From Ceratodon purpureus (taxonomy: Eukaryota; Streptophyta; Bryopsida; Pseudoditrichales; Ditrichaceae), in assembly GCA_014871385.1 (NCBI GenBank), contig CM026424.1, forward strand, positions 3,413,131-3,477,130: a stretch of DNA of 64,000 bases, read 5' to 3'. Below are positions 13,651-24,111 of this stretch, one piece after another. Position numbers and translations under genes: made by a program. The notes under the pieces were generated by a model. That model did no database searches. It was not told where the DNA came from and saw only the letters and a program-made list of their open reading frames with translations. How positions within the stretch are numbered: position 1 is the first letter of the stretch; the number at the start of each line of letters is the position of its first letter.

Positions 13651-13789
13651 CGGACATCAATCTGACATCCTTCGGACATCAACCGGACATTAATCGGACA
13701 TCATACGGTTATCATTCGGACATCAGGCGGTCATCAATCGGACACCAATCGGGCATCAGTCAGACCTCAGTCGGACATCAATCGGATGG
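13651..13789 (+). repeat. CACTA subterminal array, 11-bp unit CGGACATCAAT
   Basis: Twelve full 11-bp units and a partial thirteenth run without a gap. The consensus is CGGACATCAAT, with each unit differing at zero to four positions. Arrays of short subterminal repeats next to the terminal inverted repeat are a hallmark of CACTA elements and are the binding sites of TNPA in En/Spm. Their position, about 0.4 kb inside the right terminus, fits that role. Confidence 0.85.
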
Positions 13790-14173
13790 TTTTACATTCT
13801 CCTTCGACGCCTATATATAAACGAAACGAACGGTACCCAACGACTAGAATGGAGAGTCCAGATTCACTTAATCTTGCGGTCAGAGACGGTAGAGAAGGGC
13901 ATCATATCCAACGGTTCACAGTAACCGGACCGAATGAAAAACTTGGGCAGCCGAAGTAAGAAAGGGAAAAAAAATATGAATCCGCAGGTGAAAAGCGAGA
14001 GGGTCAATGGCGACGGTAACTTATAAGCGTCCTCCGAGAACGCCTTGTTATGCGGCAGAACTCGCCAAGTCCCCTGTCGCTTGCGGTGCTCGAACCTCGC
14101 TTGGTCGAGGACAGTCAGTTTCGAGGAGGACCGAAACCGTCAGAGTCTAGTGAGATCCCGCTGTGGAAGTGAC

Positions 14174-14276
14174 CTCGATAAAACCCGATTCTCTACTAGT
14201 GAAGTGTGCCATTCCAAGATTTACTCGATAAAACCCGATTCTCTACTAGTGAAGTGTGCCAGTATTCCAAGATTTA
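14174..14276. repeat. Tandem duplication of the CACTA right terminus
   Basis: A 50-bp unit (14174-14223) is followed directly by a second copy (14224-14276) that differs mainly by a 3-bp insertion. Each contains the terminus CCCGATTCTCTACTAGTG, the reverse complement of a CACTAGTAGAG inverted repeat, ending at 14201 and 14251. Both termini are followed by AAG. Confidence 0.8.
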
Positions 14277-14778
14277 GATGTTGACAACGGTTCAGCACGA
14301 TGATCCACAACGTAACGAGCCCAACCCAAATGCATGATGACAACCAACAAGAGAAGATTCACCTTCAATGCCACGGATGGAGCCCAGTCTTGACGACGAA
14401 ACGTAACTCAAATATACAAGAAGGGATCCCACTCCGACATCTCAAAACCGACAACACCATTGAATCTACAACAAAATGTATGTCTTTCTTCCTGTACAAC
14501 ATCCAAGCTTTATTGCCGAACGCACATCTCGTACAGCCAAAAGTCAGCAGGATGCACCTAAACTACCATTAACCAGTGAGAACCAAAATACTTACCAAAG
14601 TAAGCATTTCGGTACTTGGCCAACTAAGTTAACGAGAAGACTGGAATAGCATAATAGGTTTCCATTAAGTAGGCGGATTTCTATATGACTCTGACCACAA
14701 TGTATCTGCGTGCAATTCAGAAAAAGTTTGTTTACAGGCACAGATACCATTTCAGAGCAGAGAGTAAGGGTCGGAACT
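14277..14778. other. Spacer between the CACTA end and the first HVA22 gene
   Basis: No gene is supported here. The right part must include the 3' untranslated region of the minus-strand HVA22-like gene. Confidence 0.5.
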
Positions 14779-15294
14779 CTACTCGGTTTTGGGATTCTCA
14801 GAAAACCTTGGGTTGGTCTTTCTGGACTCATCGAGCGCCAACTGGACGAGCTTCTCGAACGCATCGGCCCCGTTCACTTGCACATACTTGGCCACCCCGG
14901 CGCGTGTCTCGGGGCTGATGGACCCCAACCACTTGCGCTGCGCGTCGGAGAGCTTGGAGCGATTCTCCGGCGAGGCGCCCGTCGCGGCGTAGAAGTGGGG
15001 GCGGACGAACTTCTCATAAAGAATAATCCCCCCTCGGAACTGCGGCAGCACGAGCCATGCAGCAACGGCCAGCTTGATGGTGGAGTAGAGAGGAATCCAT
15101 GCGAACACCGGCGCCGCAGCCATCTCCAGCAGCGACACAAACGAATACAGCACCCAGTACGTCAACCATTGCTGGTCGTCCTCCTTGAACGGGCTCTCGA
15201 TCGCCATCACCGACGCATACAACGGGTACAGCAACATCACAATCGGTGCCGCCAAGGCATTCGACCTCGCCACGAGCGCCCAAAACCACCCCAT
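14779..15294 (-). CDS. HVA22-like protein (TB2/DP1/HVA22 family), copy 1
   Basis: An intact intronless frame encodes 171 residues. HVA22/REEP/Yop1 proteins are hairpin membrane proteins that shape tubular ER; plant members are often stress- or ABA-responsive and affect vesicle traffic. The family core lies at about residues 18-100: LLYPLYASVMAIESP, DDQQWLTYWVLYS, then AWIPLYSTIKLAVAAWLVLP and the tail FRGGIILYEKFVRP. Hydrophobic segments before and after the DDQQWLTYW motif are the reticulon-like hairpins. The C-terminal 70 residues are polar. Length is normal for the a-e type. The start MGWFWALVAR aligns with the second copy. Angiosperm relatives usually have introns, so an intronless gene is notable. 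The upstream region carries a degenerate tandem repeat (15320-15975). Confidence 0.9.
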   Translation of the reverse strand: MGWFWALVARSNALAAPIVMLLYPLYASVMAIESPFKEDDQQWLTYWVLYSFVSLLEMAAAPVFAWIPLYSTIKLAVAAWLVLPQFRGGIILYEKFVRPHFYAATGASPENRSKLSDAQRKWLGSISPETRAGVAKYVQVNGADAFEKLVQLALDESRKTNPRFSENPKTE

Positions 15295-15319
15295 GATGAC
15301 AACCCTTCACCTTTGGTCC

Positions 15320-15975
15320 CAAAACTTCACCTGTAAACCCTAGACTAGCCCCTGCAACCCCAATTGAAATGAAACTCAAGCTCAAAAATACAACAACAAC
15401 GACTCCAACTTCATCAACAAAATCTGGCAAGTTGCAGAAATCAAAAACTCAACCTCAAAAACACAACAAGAAGAAGAAATAACTCCAACTTTATAATTAA
15501 ACACTGTTGTGAAGGGTTTGTTCATCCTAGACTCACAACTACAAACCCCATCTCTAGACACCAAGTTGGGTTTACAAGATCCACTACCTTCAAATTTGCA
15601 AAGCAAATTGAAAGAAGAATAACGACTCCGACTTTGTCAACAAAGAAAGGCATAAATCAAGAGGTTGCTCATCCAAGGCCTAAACCATCAACCCAAACTC
15701 GAAAACAAAAACACAAACCCCAACTCCAGACACCAACATAGGTTGGGTTCTGGAGGATGCACTACCTTGAAATCTGGAATAAAAATTGGAAGAAAAAGAA
15801 GAAAAACTTCTACTTTATTAATAAAACCTGGCATGAATCAAGGCGCAAACTCATTAAACGAAAAATTCAAAACATAAACAGACACCCCAATTCCTGACAC
15901 CAAGGTAGGTTGAGTTCAGGAGGATGCATACCTTGATGTCTGAAACGAAAATTGGAAGAAAAAAAAATGGCAGGA
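15320..15975. repeat. Degenerate tandem repeat upstream of HVA22 copy 1
   Basis: About three to four diverged units of roughly 170-200 bp follow one another. Shared words include aacgactccgactttgtcaa, cagacacca, aggttgggttc, gaggatgca and aaaattggaagaa. Read on the gene strand, each well-preserved unit presents CAAGGTATGCATCC or CAAGGTAGTGCATCC, which looks like a splice donor. The array may therefore sit in a 5' untranslated exon/intron of the HVA22 gene. Confidence 0.6.
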
Positions 15976-18116
15976 TGGTGAAGTGGTGTGACTGTTTCGG
16001 CAAGGGTAGGGAAAAGACCCAGCTATGGATCTGATGAGCTAGAAAGGGGATGAAGTGACCGAAAGTGGCAAATGGAGGAGCAGGCAACGCCAGACGTGAG
16101 CAGGATGAGTAGCAGCTCAGTGCCAAGTACCATTGCTCAGGTTTTAGAGTCGCCACGTATGGTGCCAATCTGCCAGGTGGGCGAGAGGGGGGCTGCGAGG
16201 CCGGCACGATGTGGGAACCTTTCCGGGGTTTTGGAATCGCTTTGTTGAATTGAATCTCGTACTGGTGGATGCCAGATTCTTCGAGATGGTGAGGACGGTG
16301 ACTCCGAAGGGGGTGCCGGGTTTGACATTTAGTTATTGTACTGCCTTAGTTTAGGTGTTGATCAGTTGCATGCAAATAATTCGTCGTGGAAGGAAATCCT
16401 TCGTCATGGTGTCTTGGGCCGGAAAAGTAAGCCGAAGATGGCCACTTGTGGGTGAGTTTGCATGTAAACGGATGATTGTCTTGGGAGTTACGTCCTGATC
16501 ACTGTAGAGACTGTGGAATAATCTGCTTGTACTTGGGGTAGCCCGAAGAATCAGAGACTTGGCCAACGATGAATAATGCGCGAGTGAGTTGTTTGTGTGT
16601 GTTTTCCATTAGGTGGAGCTGCTTACTTGTGAGTTTCCAAGGCCAAGTGACATTTGGTCATTTCAGACGAGAATATATGTTTATGTAAAGACGGTTTTTG
16701 AATTGCATGCCTGTTGTGTGTTTAGAGAATGCTAGAGTAGTGACTCTAGGCTAGTATTAGTGGCTGTGTCTAAAACCTATAAGTTAGGTCACTCCATTGT
16801 TCAAGTTTGACGTACGAAAGGGACTTGGAAATCAAGGCCATGCTCTCAGAGATTTCATGATATATACTTACATGACATACTACACGATGATAAAAGCTTC
16901 TGATCCAGGAGTGCTTTCCAGATGCATCACAAAATTTGTTCATCCTGACAAAGTATTGTGCCATTTCAGTGTTCATTAAATTGAGATTAAACTGTTATGT
17001 GCTTCCAATTGAGACTGAGCAACATTTACATCTGAGAGAGAGAGGTCACACTCACACTCTAACTTATTGACATACTCATTGACGTAATTCGCTTTACGAT
17101 CGTACCACCATATTGACGCTGCACTGTCTTGCTTGCCCCAAAAGTTCAAATGGCACAACATGCAAAGCCAAGTGCTCCAAATCATGGGAATGAGGAAGCT
17201 GATAGATTAATAAATCCCAAAAATTAAAATTGAATTACTAGGTATCGAGACCGGCAGAGAAGTTCATGACGACAAATACCGTGGTGGTAGAAAGCCGTGG
17301 GAATTCACCACCTGAATCTTGAATCTTCAAGTATCTTGCACTATTCCTCCTAATTTAGATAGTTAACAAAAAACCCAGAGTTCGAATCGGCTTACGAAAC
17401 CAGAAGCAGACGTACTGCACTCAGTCCGCCCCAAGTCACTCGTGAATCAATCCACGAACTTGCTGTTGGAATTTCTTCTGGTTGATACACAAATAAACCC
17501 AAGTACAGGATAAGAGACACACAGGCATGCAACAAGAATTACGAAGCAGAGAAAAAAACTTTGCACCTAGTGAAACTTCAGTTTCAATCGGGACATGCTG
17601 AACAGACTAGAAATAAGCTTCTGGCCTCTGCAACACCTAAGGTTTTACCTCCACTTAGCCGACCTCAGAGATACAAAATCACAATCAGCCAATTTCTTCA
17701 CAAATTACATGAAAGAATGAAAAATTGCACACTCCCCACACGAGCTAAACAAGCACTTCAATTGACGCCATGTGCCATCTGAATCAAGACAGTAGAATTA
17801 CAGAGCACTAGTACACAATTGTTTCTCAAAAAAACAGATCTAGAAGCACATTAGAAAGATAAAAAGATAGCTGCCTCGTTATCATCGAATGTTAGTAAGT
17901 CAATAATATTACAAGAGTGTCCAAAGAGAGCGACATGAACGACGCTATTTTCAGCGGAGGCCATATACATGAGCATCCATAATCACTGGCCATATCTACA
18001 AAAACACAGCCACAATGTCACCGAACTTCAAATAAACAACCCTGTCTAAAGGTTCAACTTAACCCCACAACCAGCCAAAAACTCCACATCCCCATCCTCC
18101 AGCCCTAAACAACCTC
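15976..18116. other. Intergenic DNA between the two HVA22 genes
   Basis: No coding region is supported. The left part should hold the promoter of copy 1 and the right part the 3' untranslated region of copy 2, which starts near 18116. Open frames such as 15854-16207 and 17561-17782 lack any family signal. Confidence 0.5.
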
Positions 18117-18650
18117 CTAGTCCGAGTCCGAACTAGAACTATCCCCCTTCTTCTCCTTTACTTTCTCCTCCTTGATATCCTGAGTGGCCAATTTCATGAG
18201 ATGATCGAACGCACCCGGCCCGTTCTCCTTGATATAAGCCGCCACTGAAGCCTGCGCATCGGGGCTAATCGACCCCAACCACCTGCGCTGCTCGTCGGTG
18301 AGCTTCTGGTCGGTCATCCCCGTGGCTGCGTTCAAGTAGGGCCGCACAAACTTCTCATACAGAATAATCCCCCCGCGGAACTGCGGCAACACCAACCACG
18401 ACGCGATCAGCAGCTTGGCTGTCGAGTAGAATGGGATCCACGCAATCACCTTCCAAGCTGCCATCTCCACCAGCGACACCAACGAATACAGCACCCAGTA
18501 CGTCAACCACTGCTGATCATCCTCCTTGTAGGGGCTCTCGATCGCCATGATCGACGCATACAACGGATACAGCAGCATCATCACCGGCCCCGAGAGGGCG
18601 TACATTCGCAGCGCCACCGTCCATAGCCACCCCATCTTCCCCTCCCTCAA
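18117..18650 (-). CDS. HVA22-like protein (TB2/DP1/HVA22 family), copy 2
   Basis: An intact intronless frame encodes up to 177 residues. It shares most of the core with copy 1: MLLYPLYASIMAIESP, EDDQQWLTYWVLYSLVSLVE, AWIPFYSTAKLLIASWLVLP and RGGIILYEKFVRP. The two are tandem paralogues 2.8 kb apart on one strand. The ATG at 18650 gives MREGKMGWLW; the inner ATG at 18635 aligns exactly with the start of copy 1 and may be the real start. The tail differs from copy 1. It is charged, with lysine/glutamate repeats, and ends in an acidic serine-rich stretch (DSSSSDSD) that looks like a casein-kinase-2 target. The role is ER membrane shaping and trafficking, by family. Confidence 0.9.
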   Translation of the reverse strand: MREGKMGWLWTVALRMYALSGPVMMLLYPLYASIMAIESPYKEDDQQWLTYWVLYSLVSLVEMAAWKVIAWIPFYSTAKLLIASWLVLPQFRGGIILYEKFVRPYLNAATGMTDQKLTDEQRRWLGSISPDAQASVAAYIKENGPGAFDHLMKLATQDIKEEKVKEKKGDSSSSDSD

Positions 18651-21600
18651 ACCCTACTCCCAAAAACCAAACCCACCAACACAACAACCTCTCCTCCGCT
18701 GCGCTACACCAACCTCCCGTCCGCTTCCCTCCACCTCAGGAGACGAGTTCAAGCACGATACTGGCTCAAAAACGAAACGGTAGAGTTCTAGAGAGTTAGC
18801 AGGAGGAGGAGATCACTAATCAAGACAGATTTCTAGCGAGCGAGGTGAAGGAAAGCGATCGAGGGAAAGGAGGACGAGGCGCCACACAGCGTCGGAGGCG
18901 AAGACGAGGAAGGAAGTGTTCCCAAACCATCTCTATCTACAACCAACCTAGATTTCATATTTCCACATCTACAATTTGTGATGTTTGCGACGTCTTCGAA
19001 CGTAGAGCATTTGGGAGGGTGGCATCCAAAGCCATTACGGTACCCAAAAACCGTGTCTGTCTAAGATATGTAGATTTTATATTTTCACATCTGAATTTTG
19101 GCGTTACTTACGTACCAAAGGTGTCTTTCTTCAGGATTATGGGAGATTTTGGATCTTGAATTGTGGTTGTTTGGTGGAGGATGGTGGATTTGTGTGGCGT
19201 GGGGGTGACGGTTTTGGGGGGTTGGAGGGCGGGGGTTGGAGGGGGTTTACTGGGTCAGTCCCACGTGGCGTCTAGGTGGCGGAGCGGATGGTTTACAGGG
19301 TGACACGTTCGCGGGAGGGGGTGTGATTGGGAGGGGGGTTGCGATTCTGACGTCACATGATGCGGGAGGGGGCTGGGTCTCCCTCCGGAGTCCGGGGGAA
19401 GGTGGTTTTCGGTTTTGTTCTGGACGGCGATATAGTTTTGGACGGCTCTTTTGTTGTGGAATGGTGCCTATTGCCGTGTAATGATTGACGAGTTTGTTTG
19501 CTGCTCTTTTTTGAATTTCAATTTTATTGAAAATAAAATAAAAATATAGTTTCCTTGGTAGGGACTTGAGTTTGTCACTACCATACACCAATAGCACGAA
19601 CCTTATTTTTCCAAAAACAATATTCATTCTAGAGTGAACGAACCTGCTATTGACATATGGTATCCTGCTGGGTGGAAGGTATTTCCGTATATTATAAAGT
19701 AAAGCATGGAATTTGTAAAAATTGAGAAATTTGTTGATCATTTGAAAGGTTACTTGGTAAATAATTCTGTTGGAGGTTTAGTCTTTTTATGTCCCTCCAT
19801 ATATAAAACAAGCAGCCTAGTCAATCTTACTACTCTAGAGCAAGAAAAAGTATACAATTTTCCACATAGCTACAAACAGTTTTGTTTTTTGTTTTTTTGT
19901 TTCTGTGATTAATAGTAATTCATGAGAATGAGTGAGTAAAATTCAAAATGCGCAATAATCAAAGTTGAACAATTTTCAATATTATATATAATGGTAAAAT
20001 AGTTTCACATGGAATTCAATTGTGGTTTGAAATTCAAAACAAGTCCAAAGTGATTTGTGTTGCATGCTTAATTATGTTTCAATTTTCTAAATGAAATTTT
20101 AAAATACAAACTGTTTAGAACGAAGGCAAATTTCTCTAGCATTTTCTTTATGCTTATATATTAAATATTACATTAAACATTTGTTTGTTAATATCTAGTG
20201 ATTGCCCATGGCCACTGTGAGTTGATCCGTAATCCTCCATGGAACCTGTTTTGGATTGAGACACTACTTTGAATGCATTATTCATTTCCAAAAAAGTTAA
20301 GTTGTACTTGTTTTGGAATTGAGTTGCTATTTGGTTATGTTCAAATTGAGCTATTCCAAAAGAGGGCTATCATGGTCAATGAAATAAAAAATACTAAAGA
20401 TAGAAATTATAATCCAGATAAATTTGCAAAGGCCCAAGGGTGATGATTTAAAAGTAATTTCAGAAAATACCAAATCATTTTTCAGAAATTAATTGAAAAG
20501 ATGATTCTCAATCGATATATTAATGAACAAACTTCATGAGAGATATGGAGGTAATATATTATAACATATCTAATTTTTTTCAAATATTTCTTATCTTTTA
20601 GAGGTTAATTAATTTTTTGAACTTTCTTCATTTATTTTTCTTTTTTCTTTTTTCTTTTTCCTATATTTGTAGCCCAAGCACAAAATTTGTTTCACTGCAA
20701 AAGGGCTAATTAATTATTGTTTAGGGACATTGAACAAATCTAATTAGACAATAAGATTCAAAGTGTTAGGAGTAAGAAATTACTCTTCAATCCAATGTTT
20801 AGTATATAAGCTAGCTATATGATGAATTATAGTAAAATCCATTTGAATCCCCCTAGCATTATGATCACCAAAATTCTCAATCAATAACTTTAATTACCTA
20901 AATTTTATTTAGCACTTGAAGTTAGCATTTGATAATGATTTTATTGGAAAAATCTAGTAGTGCACTACATGATGCATATATTACAAGCAAAGTTTGGATA
21001 ATTTTTCAAACGAATGAATAAGGAGCACAAGATGCACACCTTGATAAAAAGATTCAAGAATGATATATATGAACGCAATATAGGGCTTGCGTTTTACAAC
21101 TCCGATGGAAGCAGCACTTGCTTCATCCTTTCTTGCCGCCTTTGGCAATGGTGCTTAATTATAGCTCATCTCGGCTAAGGAGGACAATATCTGGACTAAT
21201 TTTGAAAGGAAAACCAACAATGCCACCATGTGGTCGAGATGTAACTCGATTGTCCCTGACTTCATCAGTAACTGCAACATCACCCGCACCAAATACAGTT
21301 GTAGAGACATTGCATATCAGACATTGATTCTCGGACGAATTTGTTCTTCCAAAGGCATGCATCTGCAATCCACGGAAATGACACCCCATGTTAATGGACT
21401 TGCTGATAAGGTGAAGTAAAGAGTGAAATTGGTGAACAAGAAACTTCATTTTATTAACGCACAATTACATGGTCTCAATTCTGACCAACTGGGCCATTCT
21501 ATTCATGCTACAACTGTCACCTTTGCAGAAGCGCTGCATCTCATAAAAGTTGAACGAAATATGTTGAGGTTTGCTCCAAATATGTAACATAAATTTGAGA

Positions 21601-22152
21601 AATGATACCTTGATCATGACCTTGACCTCTGCTCGGCTAGTACTCCCGTTACATAAGGTATTCATCAGCATTGGCTGGGATGCTACAGATATAAATTTGG
21701 AACACTTCTGAGATTTTGATACAAAAGTGTTACAAAGCAATTGATGAGGTTAGAAGAGGAAGTTATTGCCTCTGAGTCGCAATATTGCGATCGGTTAACG
21801 TGCATTACTAACGTGTGAGCGATGTTGTTGCGGTCAAGTTATCGGTGTAAGTTATGTGTACCTGCGAGCCGAGAGAATAAAGAAACATGAAGCCCATGAT
21901 CTTATTTTGGGGCAAGGGATGTTGATCCTTTCAGGTTATGGGCAACTTCTTTTTGGATTATGGAGCTAGCAATCTCCAAATACAATGAAGCAGTCGATCA
22001 AGATGAAACTATTGTAAAAAAAGTTGAACTAGCTGTCATTCACTTCTTTTTCCGCACTGCGTGACTGAACTGAGCCATTAGATCAATACGGGGGTGACAA
22101 CATCGAAACCCTGAGTTATGAAAACATGGAACGATCTTCTTCGATAGATACA
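18651..22152. other. Promoter side of HVA22 copy 2 and AT-rich intergenic DNA
   Basis: The first few hundred bases should be promoter and leader of HVA22 copy 2. A G-rich tract lies at 19199-19247 (listed separately). From 19.5 kb the DNA is AT-rich with no supported gene. A minus-strand frame of about 100 codons at 21159-21464 reads smoothly (TVFGAGDVAVTDEVRDNRV) but matches no family I know. Confidence 0.5.
19199..19247 (+). promoter_or_regulatory. G-rich tract, possible G-quadruplex
   Basis: Five runs of three to six guanines occur within 50 bp (GGGGG, GGGGGG, GGAGGG, CGGGGG, GGAGGGGG) with short loops. That meets the usual G-quadruplex pattern. It lies about 550 bp upstream of HVA22 copy 2, on the non-template side for leftward transcription. 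Confidence 0.5.
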
Positions 22153-22385
22153 CACTAGTGCAAAGCCCAGTGGTTGAAACAACAAATTTTTAACCACATT
22201 TGAATGTGGTTTCAACCTCCAGGAGGAGGTGGTTGAAACCACATTCTAATGTGGTTAAAAATTTGTTGTTTCAACCACTCGGGTTGAAACCACATTTTGA
22301 GAGTGTTGAAACCACAACAGTTTAAACAACAGAGAAAATTAGTTGTTTCAACCCAATTGGTTGAAACCACATATTCTCTGAAATG
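22153..22385. repeat. Hairpin-forming repeat with CACTAGTG start, possible CACTA-derived fragment
   Basis: The segment starts CACTAGTGCAAAGCCC and then runs into two arms of about 52 bp, roughly 22170-22220 and 22225-22278. They are near-perfect inverted copies (GTGGTTGAAACAACAAATTT and its complement) with a tiny loop. Further copies of the word GGTTGAAACCACA follow to about 22375. CACTA elements commonly combine a CACTA terminus with such inverted subterminal words. A matching right terminus was not found. Confidence 0.5.
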
Positions 22386-23620
22386 TCGACAATATAAAGG
22401 AAAATTTAGACTTTGAAAATTCACCACCGCTGTACATTTTAGAATTACCCAAAATACTTAGAATCTCTAAAATCAATATGAAAATATAGATTTCACAAGT
22501 CTTCTATTGTATAGATTCGAGAATGCCTCGAAAAGTTTTGGAATCTATATATGCTATGTTGATTTCATAAAGCTCAAAATGGATACATTTTGAACATTAA
22601 ACCGGTAGTCCCCCACTCACTCCCGAGGTTACCTCCCCCTTTCTAACTTCGAAGTCAAAATATCTTGAACTGGTGCTCTAATTCCTTGATAGCTCCGAGA
22701 GAGGCAGAGAGAACTCACAAGAATAGGATTCCAAATGGTGCTGAGTCTGTCCCCGCCTTATATACATGGACATCCGATTTAATGTCTGGTAGCTATACAG
22801 TAATGAGCAACTCGTTGACATGAACTTTTGAGCAACTCATTGAATTTTCTATCGGAAGAAATCATCTATAGCAAGAGCTACATGCCTCTGCCATCTTAGT
22901 GCTCATGAACTCACCCCTACTCTCTGTCTTCAACCTCAATCAGCACATGGATCAACCAACAAAAAACAAATATAAAAGGCCAAGCAGAAGTAACCAACTC
23001 AATAAAATTTTGTCCTATCATGGCCAAATCTAATAATCATATCATGGCAAATCAACAAGAACTGACTCCCCATTTATTACATATCCCAAGTAATATCTTG
23101 ATTAGGCAAATTAAAGATCTACAATAATGTCATTAACTTGCTCGCAATACGTTTTCGTGTTATGAATATTTCAAGTTTTTATAGAGCCCTACCTCCGAAA
23201 GAAAGCATTAAATTCAAGAAGAATATGAGTAGGCCATGCGGCCTACAAACAACATTCTTATGTATTAAAGGACCCTTTATTCAAGTTGTGACGTTGGTAT
23301 CAAATTTTATACCATAATTAACTATATACATGAGTGTTCCAAGCGCATTTCTGGATTGAATCTGTGCGCGAAAGCATCGTCTGGATAAAGCAAGTATGGA
23401 TTCTTGCTGTTGATATGCCCGTTAGGCCGCTTAAACACTTGGAACGGGGGTGCACAATTCATGTTGGCTCAACTAGCCCGTAGAAAAGTTGCAACGCCAG
23501 GGGTACAATTGTTCTCTCTACACACCCATGACAATTGAATGTTAAAACATGACCATCTAAATTCCATTTTCATCTGGAAAAACCTTGAAGCATTAAAATT
23601 ATATATCTCATTTTAATATG
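22386..23620. other. AT-rich intergenic DNA
   Basis: I see no gene or clear element here. Short open frames carry no family signal. Confidence 0.5.
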
Positions 23621-23639
23621 CATGAAACCCCTCTATAGC

Positions 23640-24089
23640 ATGGTTCATTTTTCCAACTTTACTTCTAGTTGCCTTCAACTTCTTAGATTTTTTCACATAC
23701 TCCAGATTATTGGTTGCTTGCACCACAACCTTGAACCTACCATTTGTCAAGCCCGATTGCAATTTCTTTTTATCATTGATAAAATCTTCCATGACATTTA
23801 TACTTCTTTTACCTTATGGTCGCCCTAATAATTGAAATTGCTCATTCATGCGTCCTAAGTCCCGAAAATGATTTTTTTCCTTGGCTACAATTTGATTAAT
23901 GGTTGCTTTAGCAATTGTAAGAGATTTGAAAATATCTGTAGGACATGCTGAAAAAGTTTCTACACTTAAAAAATGCACCAATTCTTTGCGGTCTTTACCA
24001 TTTGGTGCATTGTACTCATCCAATTCCATAATTTTCTTGTTGTCTTCTCCGACCATAACCCTACTTTCCTTCTTTAATCGCCTCATCAT
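23640..24089 (-). pseudogene. Decayed ORF of unknown family
   Basis: The minus strand reads as protein-like sequence for about 90 codons (MMRRLKKESRVMVGEDNKK through ATINQIVAKEKNHFRDLGR), hits stops near 23814, and continues in a similar lysine-rich style (MEDFINDKKKLQSGL, then ATNNLEYVKKSKKLK) toward 23640. The composition looks like a former coding exon, probably of a transposon. I cannot name the family. Confidence 0.3.
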
Positions 24090-24111
24090 ATTAACTCTTT
24101 ATTTCGAATGA

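Larger units (their letters stand above)
1..14251. mobile_element. Large CACTA (En/Spm) DNA transposon, left end not seen
   Basis: The block encodes a TNP2-type transposase on the minus strand and a TNPA-like protein on the plus strand, the two proteins expected of a CACTA element. Its right end is marked by an 11-bp subterminal repeat array at 13651-13789. Beyond that lies a terminus whose reverse complement reads CACTAGTAGAGAATCGGG, a typical plant CACTA inverted repeat. That terminus occurs twice, ending at 14201 and at 14251. No matching CACTAGTAGAG sequence was found on the left, so the left limit of 1 is only the window edge; the element may start outside the window or have lost that end. 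It is clearly GC-richer than the DNA to its right. The transposase gene carries one probable frame break, so this copy is probably not fully autonomous. Confidence 0.8.

Noticed and set aside
14710-15336. 208-codon plus-strand frame
   Set aside because: Antisense to HVA22 copy 1, whose minus-strand protein has clear family motifs.
17371-17390. GTTCGAATC-like tRNA T-loop
   Set aside because: No matching acceptor, D or anticodon stem could be found around it.
21159-21464. Minus-strand frame of about 100 codons (TVFGAGDVAVTDEVRDNRV)
   Set aside because: Reads smoothly but has no known domain, no neighbouring exons and lies in AT-rich repeat DNA; not enough to call a gene.
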